A stretch of 64,000 nt of DNA, taken from NCBI GenBank assembly GCA_037953745.1, contig JBAKBP010003187.1, forward strand, positions 94,498 to 158,497, read 5' to 3'. Shown one piece after another: positions 42,030 to 53,531 of this stretch. How positions within the stretch are numbered: position 1 is the stretch's first letter; each line of letters begins with the position of its first letter. Made by a program: the position numbers and the translations under genes. Below the pieces are notes generated by a model. The model searched no databases. It had not been told where the DNA came from and was given only the letters and a program-made list of their open reading frames with translations. Origin of the DNA: Lithodes maja (Eukaryota; Arthropoda; Malacostraca; Decapoda; Lithodidae).

Positions 42030-42818
42030 GTTATCGTATAAATACGATAGAATATGACTTTTGTGATCTCGTATGTCTCTGTGACGTCACGATCTCTCCT
42101 ACAGCACGACGTAGGATGAGTAGATCGTATATTATAAGATTGTAAATAAGTTAAGTTATAAAAGGCCTAATATGCTATTAAGCAATATTGCCATGGTCTT
42201 ATGTAGTATATATGAATTTATCGTATATATTAATATAATTTATCGTATAGAGCAATCTAGATGCGGTACGATAATTTGGGCTCCTGGCCTTTTGCCAAGG
42301 CAGCAAGGTGTGTCTTCGAGGAACACCAGAGCCTTCACGAACACCAACCAGTTAACATCTAATTTTCCGCCCTCAGTTGATCGTGCTTTTGTGCCTCTAA
42401 TCACAATACACATACAGCAATACACACAGCTACACCATCACGACGCTCTCATCGACGCCATGACTGACAGACAGATAAGCATAACATTCATGTCCATTCC
42501 CATGTAATCATTTATTCTTTCTTTAACTTGACTCGTGTCTCGGGAACGAAGTCTCGATCCCCATTATCCACCGCCATATTGGGTAAAACGTTCTCCCTTG
42601 CCTCATTGCCACGTGGAACTATTGGTGAGTTAATTCCTGGCTAATATTAACCCTTATAACCTTACTCTATATAAAAATTTATTATGTGAGACCTTTGGAT
42701 ATAACTTAGCTTCTTTCAGATTGAATTCAATTTAGATATGGAGTAGTTTTCATTTAGATTGATTTATTTGATTCATTATAGCTTAGTAATATTTAACTTC
42801 CATTGATAGTTTACCACA
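42030..42818 (+). repeat. 5' LTR of BEL/Pao element
   Basis: About 789 bp, starting near GTTATCGTATAAATACG and ending TTTACCACA. The same sequence recurs at 50665-51434 but is truncated there. It holds short open frames that are the same in both LTRs and therefore not real genes. Confidence 0.9.
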
Positions 42819-42819
42819 T

Positions 42820-42837
42820 TGGTGCCCAGACCCGGGA
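42820..42837 (+). promoter_or_regulatory. Primer-binding site of BEL/Pao element
   Basis: TGGTGCCCAGACCCGGGA starts one base after the LTR end and begins with the TGG expected opposite a tRNA CCA end. The tRNA was not assigned. Confidence 0.75.
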
Positions 42838-43229
42838 AATTAGCTACCAATAAGGGATTTTAAGGCAATGAACAAGGGGACATATAACAGGATGCAGGAA
42901 CAACTCTATGATAAACTGGCAAGGCTAGCCAAGCGATGGTTAGAGTCGGAATGCAGGGTCACATCATTGCACCTGCCCAAGTTCTGCATCCCACCCATCA
43001 TCTTTCCCCAATAATTTTCTTTTCCGTTTCAGACTTCCTGTGACATATGACCTGACCTAACATTTTTTCTTGTTCAATGTGATCCATTAGTAGGTATTGA
43101 TATTTAGTGTACTATTTTTTCTCCATAACATAGAAGTCCGCCGGTTGGCGTCTCTTAACTAGACTATTGATTTGCCGTTGTCTTTGTAACGTAACATTTA
43201 GATACGTAGCCTATAGGCTCACTTGCAAA

Positions 43230-43433
43230 ATGGATAAAGACAATAAAGAGACACCGTCTAGTGGGGTGCTGAGCAAAGCCCCTAAAAATCAAAGGGCAGG
43301 ACTTCGGGGAGTATTAAATAGGCTAATTATGGATGTCAACACTTTCATTACTACTGCTGAACTAGAGGAATTGGAGGCTAGATTAGAAAACGTCCAAGCT
43401 ACCCACGGTCGTATTACGGCTCTGAGTGAGGTG
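43230..43433 (+). pseudogene. BEL/Pao Gag, N-terminal segment
   Basis: Starts MDKDNKETPSSGVLSKAPKN and has RGVLNRLIMDVNTFITTAEL with ELEELEARLENVQATHGRI, the heptad-like N-terminal helix pair of BEL/Pao Gag. It is cut at 43434 by a solo LTR; the next codons (IVADMTEEEEIV) follow at 45121. Confidence 0.75.
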
Positions 43434-45116
43434 TGTGACGCCTCCCAGCGCTAGCAGAATGGTTGCATTGCAGCTCGCTAGCGCTCGCCAGGATGGGGGG
43501 ATGGGCTACAGTTGTCCTAGAATGATCTGCTTTATGTTATTAGTGTCGTGTTGCCACAGACAGTCTAGAAATGGTCTTTGTTTTGGTCTGTGACCGCGCC
43601 TTGTATTTTATATTCGCTATAATATAAATGTTGCTTGTGTGAGAGGCGAGCGAGAGAGGGTGACGGGGTACACCTGGCAGTGGGGCGAGCTATCATGCGG
43701 CCCGCTTGGGCGCTGACGGCGTTGGCGGCCGGGTGGTCAACTAGTCCCTGCTCATCGCGGCCTCGTGTTTTTTACCAGCTCAGAGCTGGCCTGACACGCG
43801 TATCGTCTACATCCTTTGCAATTCTGTCCCCCATACTCACCACTTTGCATACTATTTCTCTCTCTCGACTTCTCCTTTCTCATTCTCTAATCTTTATTAA
43901 ACTCAACATCCCTTCTGGTTTCAGCATAGACGTTCACCGTCGGCCAGTCGTATTGTACGCGAAGCTCTCAGATATTTCTATGTATTAGGCTTTAATGAGG
44001 TTTGGAGAGACGGACTTTTCCGTGTGTGTCCTCTCTCGGGAAGGTTGTAGACCGGTATATGTCTCCCTGGCAGGGTGTTGAGTGATTCTGCTTAGTTATT
44101 TAAAGCTAGACTAAGGGTAAGGTTACTGTGTCGTTGTCTCCGATGTGTGCAGTGTTAGCTAAGCCCTGCACGACATCGACAGGTACTGTGGGAGCCTAGG
44201 TTGTCTTCGGGTGGGTTTACTTTGCGAGCACAGCACTGTGGTGTGAGAGGGCCATAGCCTATCCCTCACAACATAGTGCTGCCTCTTTGTGTTGACTTCT
44301 GAGGGATCGCCAGGATAGAACTAGGTACTAGAGACCTAGATTTATCAAGAGAGCATCCCCGTCATATAACGTAATCTTCATTATACCACCTTCGGACAAC
44401 GTTAGGCTACGAGCCGCATGCTCGCCCATTGTTGCCCTGCCTTGATACCCCAGCTAGACTTTATTAACCGAGCAGACACGGGTTAGAGATAAGCTCCATT
44501 ATTATATGTATGCCACATTATTATTCACTGCACTTTTGAGCCGAGGTTGTTGTTGAGTTGCACAACCCTAGTAGGCTGTTGCGTTGTGTCACGAAGCATT
44601 TCTTTAGTTGTCGAGCATTACTACCTTTGCGCAGTCTTTATGATTCGCCTGCCTATTATTACTATATGTCCTAGTATTTATTGTGACCTGTATTCTGCAT
44701 TATAATTGTTCAAGATTCTTTACGAACATCTTCCCAGCATCAGACTTATTTCAGAAGTTTCCAGTTGATGTTGCAGGACTAGCATTGCACTTTCTTTAAT
44801 ACAGGAGTGCCAGTTATTTGAGTATCTACCGTAACGTTAAATAATCACGTTACTTATCTTTTCTTTGTGTAACCTAAACGAGTAATCTTTTACTGTTTGA
44901 GAATAGGCTGTTTCATCGAGCGTCAGCCTAGTGTGTGTGCACCAGTTACCGAGTCATAGGATACCTCATGGTCCAGGCACGACTCAGGGCGGTAATGGTG
45001 TTTTGTTTTCCAGTGTTTAAGGCAGGGGTTGGATCTAGTGTTACCGTTGTTGCATTTTGCCATTATCTAGTCCAATGTTGAAGAGCCCTGTGTCTTTGAG
45101 AACCTGGATCGTAACA
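43434..45116 (+). mobile_element. Solo LTR of long-LTR gypsy element, in BEL/Pao gag
   Basis: 1683 bp from TGTGACGCCTCCCAGC to CGTAACA, flanked by the 4-bp direct duplication GGTG (43430-43433, 45117-45120). The ends resemble those of the LTR at 58142-59958 (TGTGACGCACCCAGTG and CCGTAACA), and both are unusually long, so the two probably belong to related families. A solo LTR is the product of recombination between the two LTRs of a complete element. The open frames inside are unsupported. Confidence 0.85.
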
Positions 45117-45120
45117 GGTG

Positions 45121-46097
45121 ATTGTGGCTGACATGACAGAGGAGGAAGAGATAGTTACAGAGTGTGATAATCGCGCCCTCTATGACGAACCTGTCTTTAG
45201 AGCGAAGTACCTATTACAGCGTGCTGTCGCGAGTAAGAAGGGAGGCGATAATGAGGCCCATAGAAGGGCTGACCCAAAACATACTGTACACCTCCCATAG
45301 CTCAATCTTCCTACATTTGGGGGCAAGTTGACTGAGTGGTTAGCTTTTTGGGACGTATTTTGATCTACGGTTCATGAATCCTCTTTGGATAATGTCCGCA
45401 AGTTTCACTATCTGAAGGGACAAATGGAAGGAGAGGCCTTACATTTAATAGAGGGTTTTGCAGTAGTGGGTGGTAGTTATCTTGAAGCGGTACACTTATT
45501 AGAGTCCACATACGGGGATAGAGAGCAGTTGAAGATGGCCTATGTCGTTGCCTTGTTGGGGCTCCCAGAACCACAGTATAAGGTTGAGGAGTTGACAAAC
45601 TTCAGGGCAAATATGGAGTGCCATACTCGATCGCTAGACACCCTAGGGCTTACCACGCAGGAAATGATAGTCATTATCTTGCGTCAGAAGCTTCCTATGG
45701 CAATACTTGATAAGGTAAGATCATTTGAGCTGGGGGAGTTCAAAACTCAGTTCAGCAAGGAGATCAATAATCTACAGTTGAACAAAGGGAGAATGTATGT
45801 GTCGGGAGGGAGTGAGAATGTGGAGAAGAGGGGAACAATAAGCATGACAGTGGGGACTAAAGTAAAGAAGAGGGTGCGTATAAGAAACCTGCTCAGATTC
45901 TATGTAAGCTATGTAACAACAATCATAAATGGAGTTTCTGCGTAAAATACCCAACAAATGAGACAAAACTAGCACAGGCGAAAAGATTGAAGCTATGTGT
46001 AGGTTGTCTAAGTAAAGAACATGGTAAGCAGGGACAATGTACTGCTACATACTTAAGGCCCTGTCGCCACTGCAAAGGACATCACTTTGATAAGTTG
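45121..46097 (+). pseudogene. BEL/Pao Gag, capsid and zinc-knuckle segment
   Basis: Continues Gag with IVADMTEEEEIVTECDNRAL. After an in-frame TAG (45298) it gives LNLPTFGGKLTEWLAFWDVF, a TGA (45361), and KGQMEGEALHLIEGFAVVGG-SYLEAVHLLESTYGDREQ, the DUF1759-type capsid. A frameshift near 45880 leads to a cysteine-rich tail ending CRHCKGHHFDKL, a CX2CX3HX4C knuckle whose last cysteine lies after the SINE at 46098-46500. The stops, the frameshift and the insertion make it a pseudogene. Confidence 0.85.
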
Positions 46098-46500
46098 TTG
46101 TTGTTGTTGTTGTTGTTCCCCAAGCTGCCTGGCCGAACAGCCCCAAGGCCCCGAGCAAGACCAAGGCCATAACCGAGCGCCCCCACAGAACCCTCCCTGC
46201 CGACCACAATAAAGCCTGGGTGACCGAAGCCACTCCATGGCGGGGAGCTGAGGAGGGTACAGAAATGCCCAGGAAACCAAAGGGCCCTGTGCCCCTCAGC
46301 AATTATGAAGAGAAAGTTGAGGGGCAAAGGAAAAATGTGACGCTTTGGCTTCCAATCTTGGTAGATTGGGAGCTCAATCCACATTAGAGACGCTGTCACT
46401 TGAGATCTAGAAAATATATAAGTAAAAGGAACAGTCAGAGTAAGCTATGGGTATGGCAGAGATCGCTCAGTTCTCACTCTGATAGACCAGCCCATCACCA
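46098..46500 (-). repeat. SINE-1 copy in BEL/Pao zinc knuckle
   Basis: 403 bp in minus orientation with a (GTT)n tail at the left. It is flanked by the 15-bp duplication CACTTTGATAAGTTG (46083-46097, 46501-46515), which is Gag sequence. Compared with the full-length SINE it lacks the first 100 or so bases and begins at the TGGTGATGGGCTGGTCTATC core, so this could be a natural shorter form. Confidence 0.9.
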
Positions 46501-46515
46501 CACTTTGATAAGTTG

Positions 46516-48162
46516 TGTCCTACAGCAGATAAAGCCAAAGACGTCAAAAAAGAGGGTACTACAACTGTGACACTAGGTAGCACGCAAGACACCACTATAT
46601 TGCCCACAATACAGATTCCCATGGAAGGTAATGACAGTAACAAAGTTTGTCGGGTACTTCTAGATCAAGGGTCTCAACGTTCCTTTATAAAGAGGTCCGT
46701 ACTAGTGGGACTGAAGCACCGAATCGTAGGGGCTGAGACTCTTCGATTACAGGGCTTCACAGGGGTTACTGATAAACAAGACTACGAGATAGCGGAGATT
46801 TCATATTTCTATCGTAAAAACCGGTACTTTATGACTTGTATCGTAGTAGACACCCTACCAGAATATGTATCTGTGGGTGTGAAGAAGGTGGAACACGCAT
46901 TACGTAGCAAAGGGGTTAACTTGTCAGATCCCATAGGACATCAGAGTGAGGTGCATGTTCTACTTGGTGTGGATCATTATTATGAAGTAGTATACCCTGG
47001 ATTTAAAAAGATGTGTGGTGTAATTTTAATCCCCACTAAATTTGGATACTGCATGAGCGGAAAGGTGCATACTACACAGTCAAAGGTCCTGGTCGACACG
47101 GTCTCGATATATAGAGTCAATGTAACCGCGGCAGAGGAGTTGGGAAGGGAGGATTCCCAACCTAGTGACCCTAAGATGGCTGCCGAGTTCGACCTGGAAC
47201 GACTGTGGAGATTGGATCACATAGGCATTAATCCTATGGAGACTGATTATGACTCGGAAGTTGCGCTACAAAGGTTTGACGAGTCTGTGTGCTACTGTGC
47301 CTCAGACAAGCAATATAAAGTTAGTTTACCCTGGAAGAACAGTGAGATAAGCCTGCCTACCAACTATGGTTTGGCATTAGGTCGCTTGCGCGCATTACAG
47401 CGTAAATTGTCTAACGAACCGAGCACGCGCCAGGCGTATGATGATGTATTTCGGAGTTATGAGGATAGGGGCTTTATAGAGAGAGTCAATGTCAGGGAAC
47501 CGTTTAAGAAGGGTAGGGTTCACTATCTGGCCCATCATGGGGTAAGGAAAGATAGCGTCACCACACCAATACGGGTGGTGTATGACTGTTCTGCCCACCA
47601 AGGTCAACAACCCAGTCTAAATGACTGCCTGTTGACAGGTCCGTCCATGGTGTCGGACCTGTCCCAACATCTATTGCGGTTTAGGCTGGGGAAGTACGCC
47701 TATACCAGTTACATCGAGAAAGCATTCTTGATGGTCAAGCTAAAGGAGAAAGATAGAGATGTTACCCGCTTTCTTTGGTTCAGCGACATTAGCGACTCTG
47801 AAAGTCCAATCATAATATACCGTTTTCGGGTTGTACTCTTTGAGGCCACTTGCTCGCAGTTTTTGTTAAATGCCACAATCAGAAAACATCTAGCTGACAC
47901 TCATGAGGACACAAGTAAACTATCTCACGGATTATACATTGACAATTTGCAGGGTACTAGCGATAGTCAAGATGATTTGTTATATGCATACTGGCAAGCA
48001 CGCAGATTGTTTGCGGATGCACATCTATTTCTCCGCGAGTGGGTTACTAATAGTGAAGATCTTCAGAGTTTAATACAGGTGGATGGTACGGCATCTCTTA
48101 ACCAGGAAAAGTCCAGAAATTTGGGGATGATCTGGCAACCTAAACATGACATAGGCTACTAA
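46516..48162 (+). pseudogene. BEL/Pao Pol: protease and reverse transcriptase
   Basis: After the knuckle the frame carries a retropepsin with CRVLLDQGSQRSFIKRSVL, where the usual LLDSGSQ is changed to LLDQGSQ. It then has HYLAHHGVRKDSVTTPIRVV-YDCSA and NDCLLTGPSMVSDLSQHLLR typical of BEL/Pao RT, RFLWFSDISDSESPIIIYRF, and a catalytic box LYIDNLQGT. The frame ends at 48162, about 100 bases before the next segment. The reverse transcriptase copies element RNA; this copy is probably inactive. Confidence 0.85.
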
Positions 48163-48248
48163 CTTTTCAAACAAGGTCTTTTGCTCAGCAGACAGGAGCG
48201 CACACCAAAAGAAGTCTGTTGAGCAAAGTTGCGTAATTTTTTGATCCT

Positions 48249-50003
48249 TTGGGTCTAGCATTACCTGTTACCATAAGAGCTAGGATTCTAATGCAGGAAC
48301 TTTGGAGACGTAAATTAGGATGGGATGACAGTTTGCCCGAGGACCTGAATGACCAAGGGACATTGTTGTTGAATGAATATGCCATCCTATGTACTAAACC
48401 TATACCTCGTAAAGTGGCGGCGTTCGGTGACGTTACGTTACACACGTTTTGCGATGCTAGCGCCACGGCATACGGGGTAGCCATATATGTTGTTACTTCA
48501 TTTGGGGCACATTTAGTTACAGCCCGGGCCAAGGTAGCCCCGGTTAAAAAGGTAACTATCCCTAAAATGGAATTGACTGCCATGCTGCTATTAGCACGTC
48601 TGGTGCAACATGTACGCGCAGCATACGAGAGCGAATTAAATATTGAAATCGTTCACGTTTGGTGCGATAGTCAGGTCGCACTCAACTGGATACATAGCAA
48701 GAAGTCTCTGCCAGTTTATGTGCGGAATAGGGTAGATGAGATTAGAGCCCTTTTGCCAGATGTTGCTTATCATTATGTAAATACAAAAGAAATCCCTAGT
48801 GATCTCATAACTAGGGGTATAACGGCTAGCCAGTTAATGCAGTCCGAATTGTGGTGGCATGGTCCAAAGTGGCTGCTCCATGAAAGTGAATGGACGATAT
48901 GGCATGCTGTTGGTGAGGGACTTCTGCCACTGGAAACAGTGGCAGTTACAGCCCAACCAATTGAGCCACCGGGTCCTATCATGAAGTGGGCAAGATTCGG
49001 TGACTATAATAAACTAGTCAGAGTTGTAGCTTGGGTGTTGCGATATGTATCCAATCTGAAGCTTAAAGTAACGGGCCAACTCTGCAACAGGGGTCACAAC
49101 ATTGATGCTCGTGAATTTAAAGCAGCTGAAGTAACTTTGATCAAATGGGTTCAAGTAGAAACCTTTTCCAATGAATTAGAATCCTTGAAAAGCTCGAATA
49201 AGATATTAATGCCTAATATAGTGCGTCAACTAAGGTTGCACCTAGACAATGGCCTCATCAGGTGTGAGGGTCGCCTGAAGTGGTCGGGTGTACCAGACGG
49301 CACAAACCGCCCTATAATTATGCCAACAAGACATCACGTTACTGATCTATTGATCATGCGTGCACATAGGGAAGTAAAACACTACGGGGTATGTCATATT
49401 ATATCCAATTTACGTCTCACATGGTGGATACCCAGGGTTCGACAAGTAGCTCGACGCGTAGTACGAAAGTGTGTAATATGCCAGAGACTAAAGGGTAAAC
49501 CATATGCAACTGGACCAGCTCCACCCCTACCTGAATGCCGTGTAAAGCACGTAGAACCTTTCCAAGCGGTAAGATTAGATTACACAGGGGCATTGAAGAC
49601 GAGGGAGAGTGAGAAGGTTTATATATTATTGTTTACCTGTGCGACGTCTCGAGCGGTACACCTAGAACTATGTGATAATATGTCTAGCGAAGAATTTATG
49701 CTGGCGTTCAGACGGTTTTGTGCCCGTCGTTCATTCCCTCAACTCATTCTTAGCGACAATGCTCCCACTTATGTCCAAGCATCAAAATATCTAAAGGATA
49801 TGAGTAGTGATCCTACTATCATCACTTTTTTGGGAGAGAAGAAGTGCGAATGGAGGTTCATTCCAGTTAAGGCACCTTGCTTTGGTGGAATGTGGGAACG
49901 GTGTGTCGGCATAGTAAAGTCAGGACTCAGAGAGGTTGTAGGACGTGCTCTATTAAAGAAGAGTGAGTTGACGACAGTCCTCACAGAGATAGAGCAGTCG
50001 TGA
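48249..50003 (+). pseudogene. BEL/Pao Pol: RNase H and integrase
   Basis: Begins with GLALPVTIRARILMQELWRR, then RNase H residues HTFCDASATAYGVAIYVVTS, MELTAMLLLARLV and VWCDSQVALNWIHSK. Integrase follows: H...H with KHYGVCHIISNLRLTWWIPR, CVICQRLKG, RLDYTGAL (first Asp), LILSDNAPTYV (second Asp) and FGGMWERCVGIVKSGLREVV (Glu). The stop at 50003 is a frameshift; the next residues (VNDRPLTYVYTDLQEPLPLT) continue at 50000 in another frame. Confidence 0.87.
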
Positions 50004-50626
50004 ATGATCGCCCGCTTACATATGTGTACACCGACCTGCAAGAACCACTACCATTAACGCCAGCTCACTTGCTATATGGAAAACCATTGACTGCGTTTCC
50101 ATCTGATTTTCAGTCCATAGTAGAGTTAGAGGATCCCTCGTTGTACTCTGAGGTAGCGGTGTCTAAGAGATACCAGTATATATCCAGGATAATCGAGGAT
50201 TTTAGGAAACGGTGGATTAGTGAATATCTGCTAGCATTGAGGGAAAGGACTGTTACTCCCTCTGGTAGACCAACGGCACCTACAGTTGGTGAAGTTGTTT
50301 TAATTAAAGAAGATAGTCCTCGTTTATCCTGGAAATTAGGCCGCGCATTGGAGGTATACAAGGGGGCAGACTCTGTAGAGCGGGTGGTGCTATTGAAGAC
50401 AGCCACTGGAACTACTGTTCGTCCAATCGCACGTTTGTACGCTTTGGAGCTCGATTCCGCATTGCAATCTGATGCTCCACCTGTTCTTGCTGGGTCCGAG
50501 GATTCTCAAAGGAACGACTCACCTCTTACTAATGGTGATCATTCTCGGACCGGGACGCGTCCCAGACGCGCTGCTGCTGGCGCCGTCGACTTGTGGCATC
50601 AGAAGATAGCCTCTGGGCAACTTTAG
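50000..50626 (+). pseudogene. BEL/Pao integrase C-terminal region
   Basis: NDRPLTYVYTDLQEPLPLTP, then AHLLYGKP and FRKRWISEYLLALRER, VGEVVLIKEDSPRLSWKLGR, the usual C-terminal domain of BEL/Pao integrase, ending in VDLWHQKIASGQL. It overlaps the previous frame by a few bases. It closes about 38 bases before the 3' LTR. Confidence 0.85.
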
Positions 50627-50664
50627 GTTTAAGGTGGGGTTCAGGTCTTTTTTTGTGGGGGGAG

Positions 50665-51434
50665 TGTATCGTATAAATACGATAGAATATGACTCTTTTG
50701 TGATCTCGTATGTCTCTGTGACGTCACAATCTCTCCTACAGCACGACGTAGGACAAGTAGATCGTATATTATAAGATTGTAAATAAGTTAAGTTATAAAA
50801 GGCCTAATATGCTATTAAGCAATATTGCCATGGTCTTATGTAGTATATATGAATTTATCGTATATATTAATATAATTTATCGTATAGAGCAACCTAGATG
50901 CGGTACGATAATTTGGGCTCCTGGCCTTTTGCCAAGGCAGCAAGGTGTGTCTTCGAGGAACACCAGAGCCTTCACGAACACCAACCAGTTAACATCTAAT
51001 TTTCCGCCCTCAGTTGATCGTGCTTTTGTGCCTCTAATCACAATAACATACAGCAATACACACAGCTACACCATCACGACGCTCTCATCGACGCCATGAC
51101 TGACAGACAGATAAGCATAATATTCATGTCCATTCCCATGTAATCATTTATTCTTTCTTTAACTTGACTCGTGTCTCGGGAACGAAGTCTCGATCCCCAT
51201 TGTCCACCGCCATATTGGGTAAAACGTTCTCCCTTGCCTCATTGCCACGTGGAACTATTGGTGAGTTAATTCCTGGCTAATATTAACCCTTATAACCTTA
51301 CCCTATATATAAATTTATTATGTGAGACCTTTGGATATAACTTAGCTTCTTTCAGATTGAATTCAATTTAGATATGGAGTAGTTTTCATTTAGATTGATT
51401 TATTTGATTCATTATAGCTTAGTAATATTTAACT
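50665..51434 (+). repeat. 3' LTR of BEL/Pao element, truncated
   Basis: 770 bp matching the 5' LTR at high identity until AATATTTAACTT. The final 20 bases of the LTR are missing and replaced by the (AAT)n tail of a minus-strand LINE. The right target duplicate is therefore lost. Confidence 0.9.
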
Positions 51435-52178
51435 TAATAATAATAATAATAATAATAATAATATTTATTCAGTTAGCAATTTACAGAGTTGGTACCACAT
51501 AGTTTGTTACAAATATGACATTTACCAGCCCTGCATAATTCCAACTAAGGATAGCCCAATAAGGCCGTTAGGCGTATTTCCATTGGGGTCCTTGTGGGAT
51601 TAGGTTAGCTGGGGAAAATGGGGAGGATAAAGAAATAGATACTTTAGAGAAAGTATTTCTAGGGGGTTATTTTAAGATACCTTACATCCTATAGTAAATA
51701 TCAGTAATCCGTAATCAGTAATCATTTCAGTTTGGTTTGTCTATCTCTTATGTCGCATTTAGTAGTAGACATAAGCTTGGTGCTCCCTTCTCGCAGCTGT
51801 CCGGTTCAGGTGTTCCTTCAGGCTACGTCTGAAGGAATACAGTGTTCTCTTTTCACGGACTGACTGGGGTAGGTCGTTCCAGTCTTTGATGGCGGTGAAG
51901 AAGAATGTTTGCTTACCCTGTCCTTGGATTCTCGGGACCTTAAAATTAAACATCCTGTTTCTTGTATTATGTCCACTCCTCTCATTTGCTTTAACAAAAT
52001 CATTCTTTAGGTACTCTGGAGCTCTGTCATAGAAAATTTTGAAGGCATTAGTGAGCCTGATTTGTTTGGCCCTGTCAGCGACATTGAGCATACCTAGTGA
52101 CTGAAGTTGTTCCTGGCCAACATGTGATCTGGGTCCTAGGTTCAGCATGAACCTAACCATTTTATTTTGAGTACCAGA
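51435..52178 (-). pseudogene. LINE 3' fragment (C-terminus of RT) with (ATT)n tail
   Basis: On the minus strand a frame ends WNDLPQSVREKRTLYSFRRS-LKEHLN, with YSGTQNKMVRFMLN and RIQGQGKQTFFFTAIKDW before it. This is the C-terminal tail typical of CR1/Jockey-type LINE proteins. The 3' UTR runs to (ATT)n at 51435-51463. The element is 5'-truncated at about 52178. Confidence 0.82.
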
Positions 52179-52261
52179 GTACCCTCCAACTATCGTCCAA
52201 TTGCTCTCATTTCTTAATTGCATCTCCAAAGTGTTCGAAACTCTTCTTACTTCAAAATGTA
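52179..52261 (+). pseudogene. LINE RT fragment, left part
   Basis: SNYRPIALIS and CISKVFETLLTSKCIK (shifted by one base) are the first conserved RT block of Jockey/CR1-type LINEs. It is split at 52262 by an M6 MITE and continues at 52599. Confidence 0.75.
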
Positions 52262-52598
52262 TTAAGGCAACCCACCTCGTTTTTTTTCTCTTTCCCATTC
52301 AGCCTACTGTTTTAATACGTTTACCCCCATCCAGGTGTCAATATTTTCCTGGCGGTCGGCATATATATATTTTTGTTTTGACAGCCAGCTAAATGTGTAC
52401 ATTTTTCGATAGACAAATGTTACCGGCAAAGCCGGATTTCTCCATACAATGCTGGCTCGCTTTCGCTCGCCAGGAAAAAATCGACACCTGTATGGGGATA
52501 AACGTCTTAAAACAGTTGGCTGAATGGGGTCAAATGGATACAAGCCAGAGAAAGAGAGAAAAGGAGAGAAAGAAAAAAAAAGCTGGTGACCCCCTTAA
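52262..52598 (+). mobile_element. Hairpin MITE, family M6 copy 2
   Basis: 337 bp with TTAA at 52262-52265 and 52595-52598. It shares TGTACATTTTTCGATAGACA, GGCTCGCTTTCGCTCGCC and AAACGTCTTAAAACAGTTGG with copy 1 and has the same internal self-complementarity. It is inserted in a LINE RT fragment. Confidence 0.85.
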
Positions 52599-52700
52599 GC
52601 ATTATTCTTCTCATAATCAACTCTCAGATCACCAGTTTGGCTTCCTTAGGGGTCGCTCTACTGGTAATCTTCTTTCATATCTCACAGTTCTTTTCTAGGC
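52599..52700 (+). pseudogene. LINE RT fragment, right part
   Basis: HYSSHNQLSDHQFGFLRGRS-TGNLLSYLTVLF is the QFGF..GRST block of LINE RT, directly following the block at 52179 once the MITE is excluded. Confidence 0.8.
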
Positions 52701-52702
52701 TG

Positions 52703-52764
52703 AATAAAATCGTCTAATGATAGCCAGAATAAACAGTCAAAACACGTCATAAACCTCAGAGTGG
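52703..52764 (+). repeat. M5-related fragment
   Basis: Contains AAAATCGTCTAATGATAGCC and AGAATAAA, the inner part of MITE family M5, and ends where the next element's TTAA begins. Confidence 0.5.
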
Positions 52765-53400
52765 TTAACCCGGGAACTGCGGGAAGACTCTTTAGAGTTC
52801 GGCCGGCGGACTGCGGGAAGACTCTCTGGAGTAAGTAAAACTAAAAATCAACTTTTTACATCGAAAATTTTTTTTTTTTTTTATTTTTTTTTTTTTATTT
52901 TTTTTTTTTTTTTTGGCCCCTGGGCCATGCAAAATCTCAGTCCTCTACCTCCCCTCCTTCCCCACTTTCCTCCTATTCCTCAGTTATCACCTATTTTCCC
53001 TATTATTCCCTTATTCTGAGGTATATTTTCGTGCTAACATTAGCGAGTTGCAAGCAGGGTGTTGTCATCACTGATGGCCATCGAGTGCAAGAGAGAGAGA
53101 GAGAGTATCGATCGACTGTGTCTCAGTGGCCTTGGGGGAAATTGGCGGGAAAGGAGTTTGCCTCACCCATAGATTATACAACTCGCGGGCTATATCTCCG
53201 ATTTTGACCATCCAAACGCTGTTTTCACTCGTTTTATTGTTGTTTCAGGTTAATACCTTTATAATCAACCCATAATAGGCGCATATGGATAATTATTAAT
53301 GCTATTAATGGTACAATGAATATTTTAGTGACGAAAAACCTCAAATACGTCAGCACAGGGGGACGTTTTCATTTACCCCCGTGCGCACTTCAGAGGTTAA
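52765..53400 (+). mobile_element. TTAA-bounded MITE, family M1 copy 2
   Basis: 636 bp, the reverse complement of 3019-3637 throughout, with TTAA at both ends and a long T-run interrupted by single As at 52870-52914. Confidence 0.82.
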
Positions 53401-53531
53401 TGATGTGGAAGTCAGAGGGTTAATTTACCCTATCAATTCTCCCAGATCTTTCCTAAGTTGCACAAAATCATCTAATAAGAGCCCTAAGAAGAAGCCAGAC
53501 GTCCTTATAGCATCAAATGGAGGAGCCGTAC

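Noticed and set aside
42172..42507. Open frame repeated at 50809-51099
   Set aside because: Both copies lie inside the two LTRs of the BEL/Pao element, with different ends because of small indels; not a gene.
43635..43988. 117-codon frame
   Set aside because: Lies within the solo LTR; LTRs of this length often have such frames by chance.
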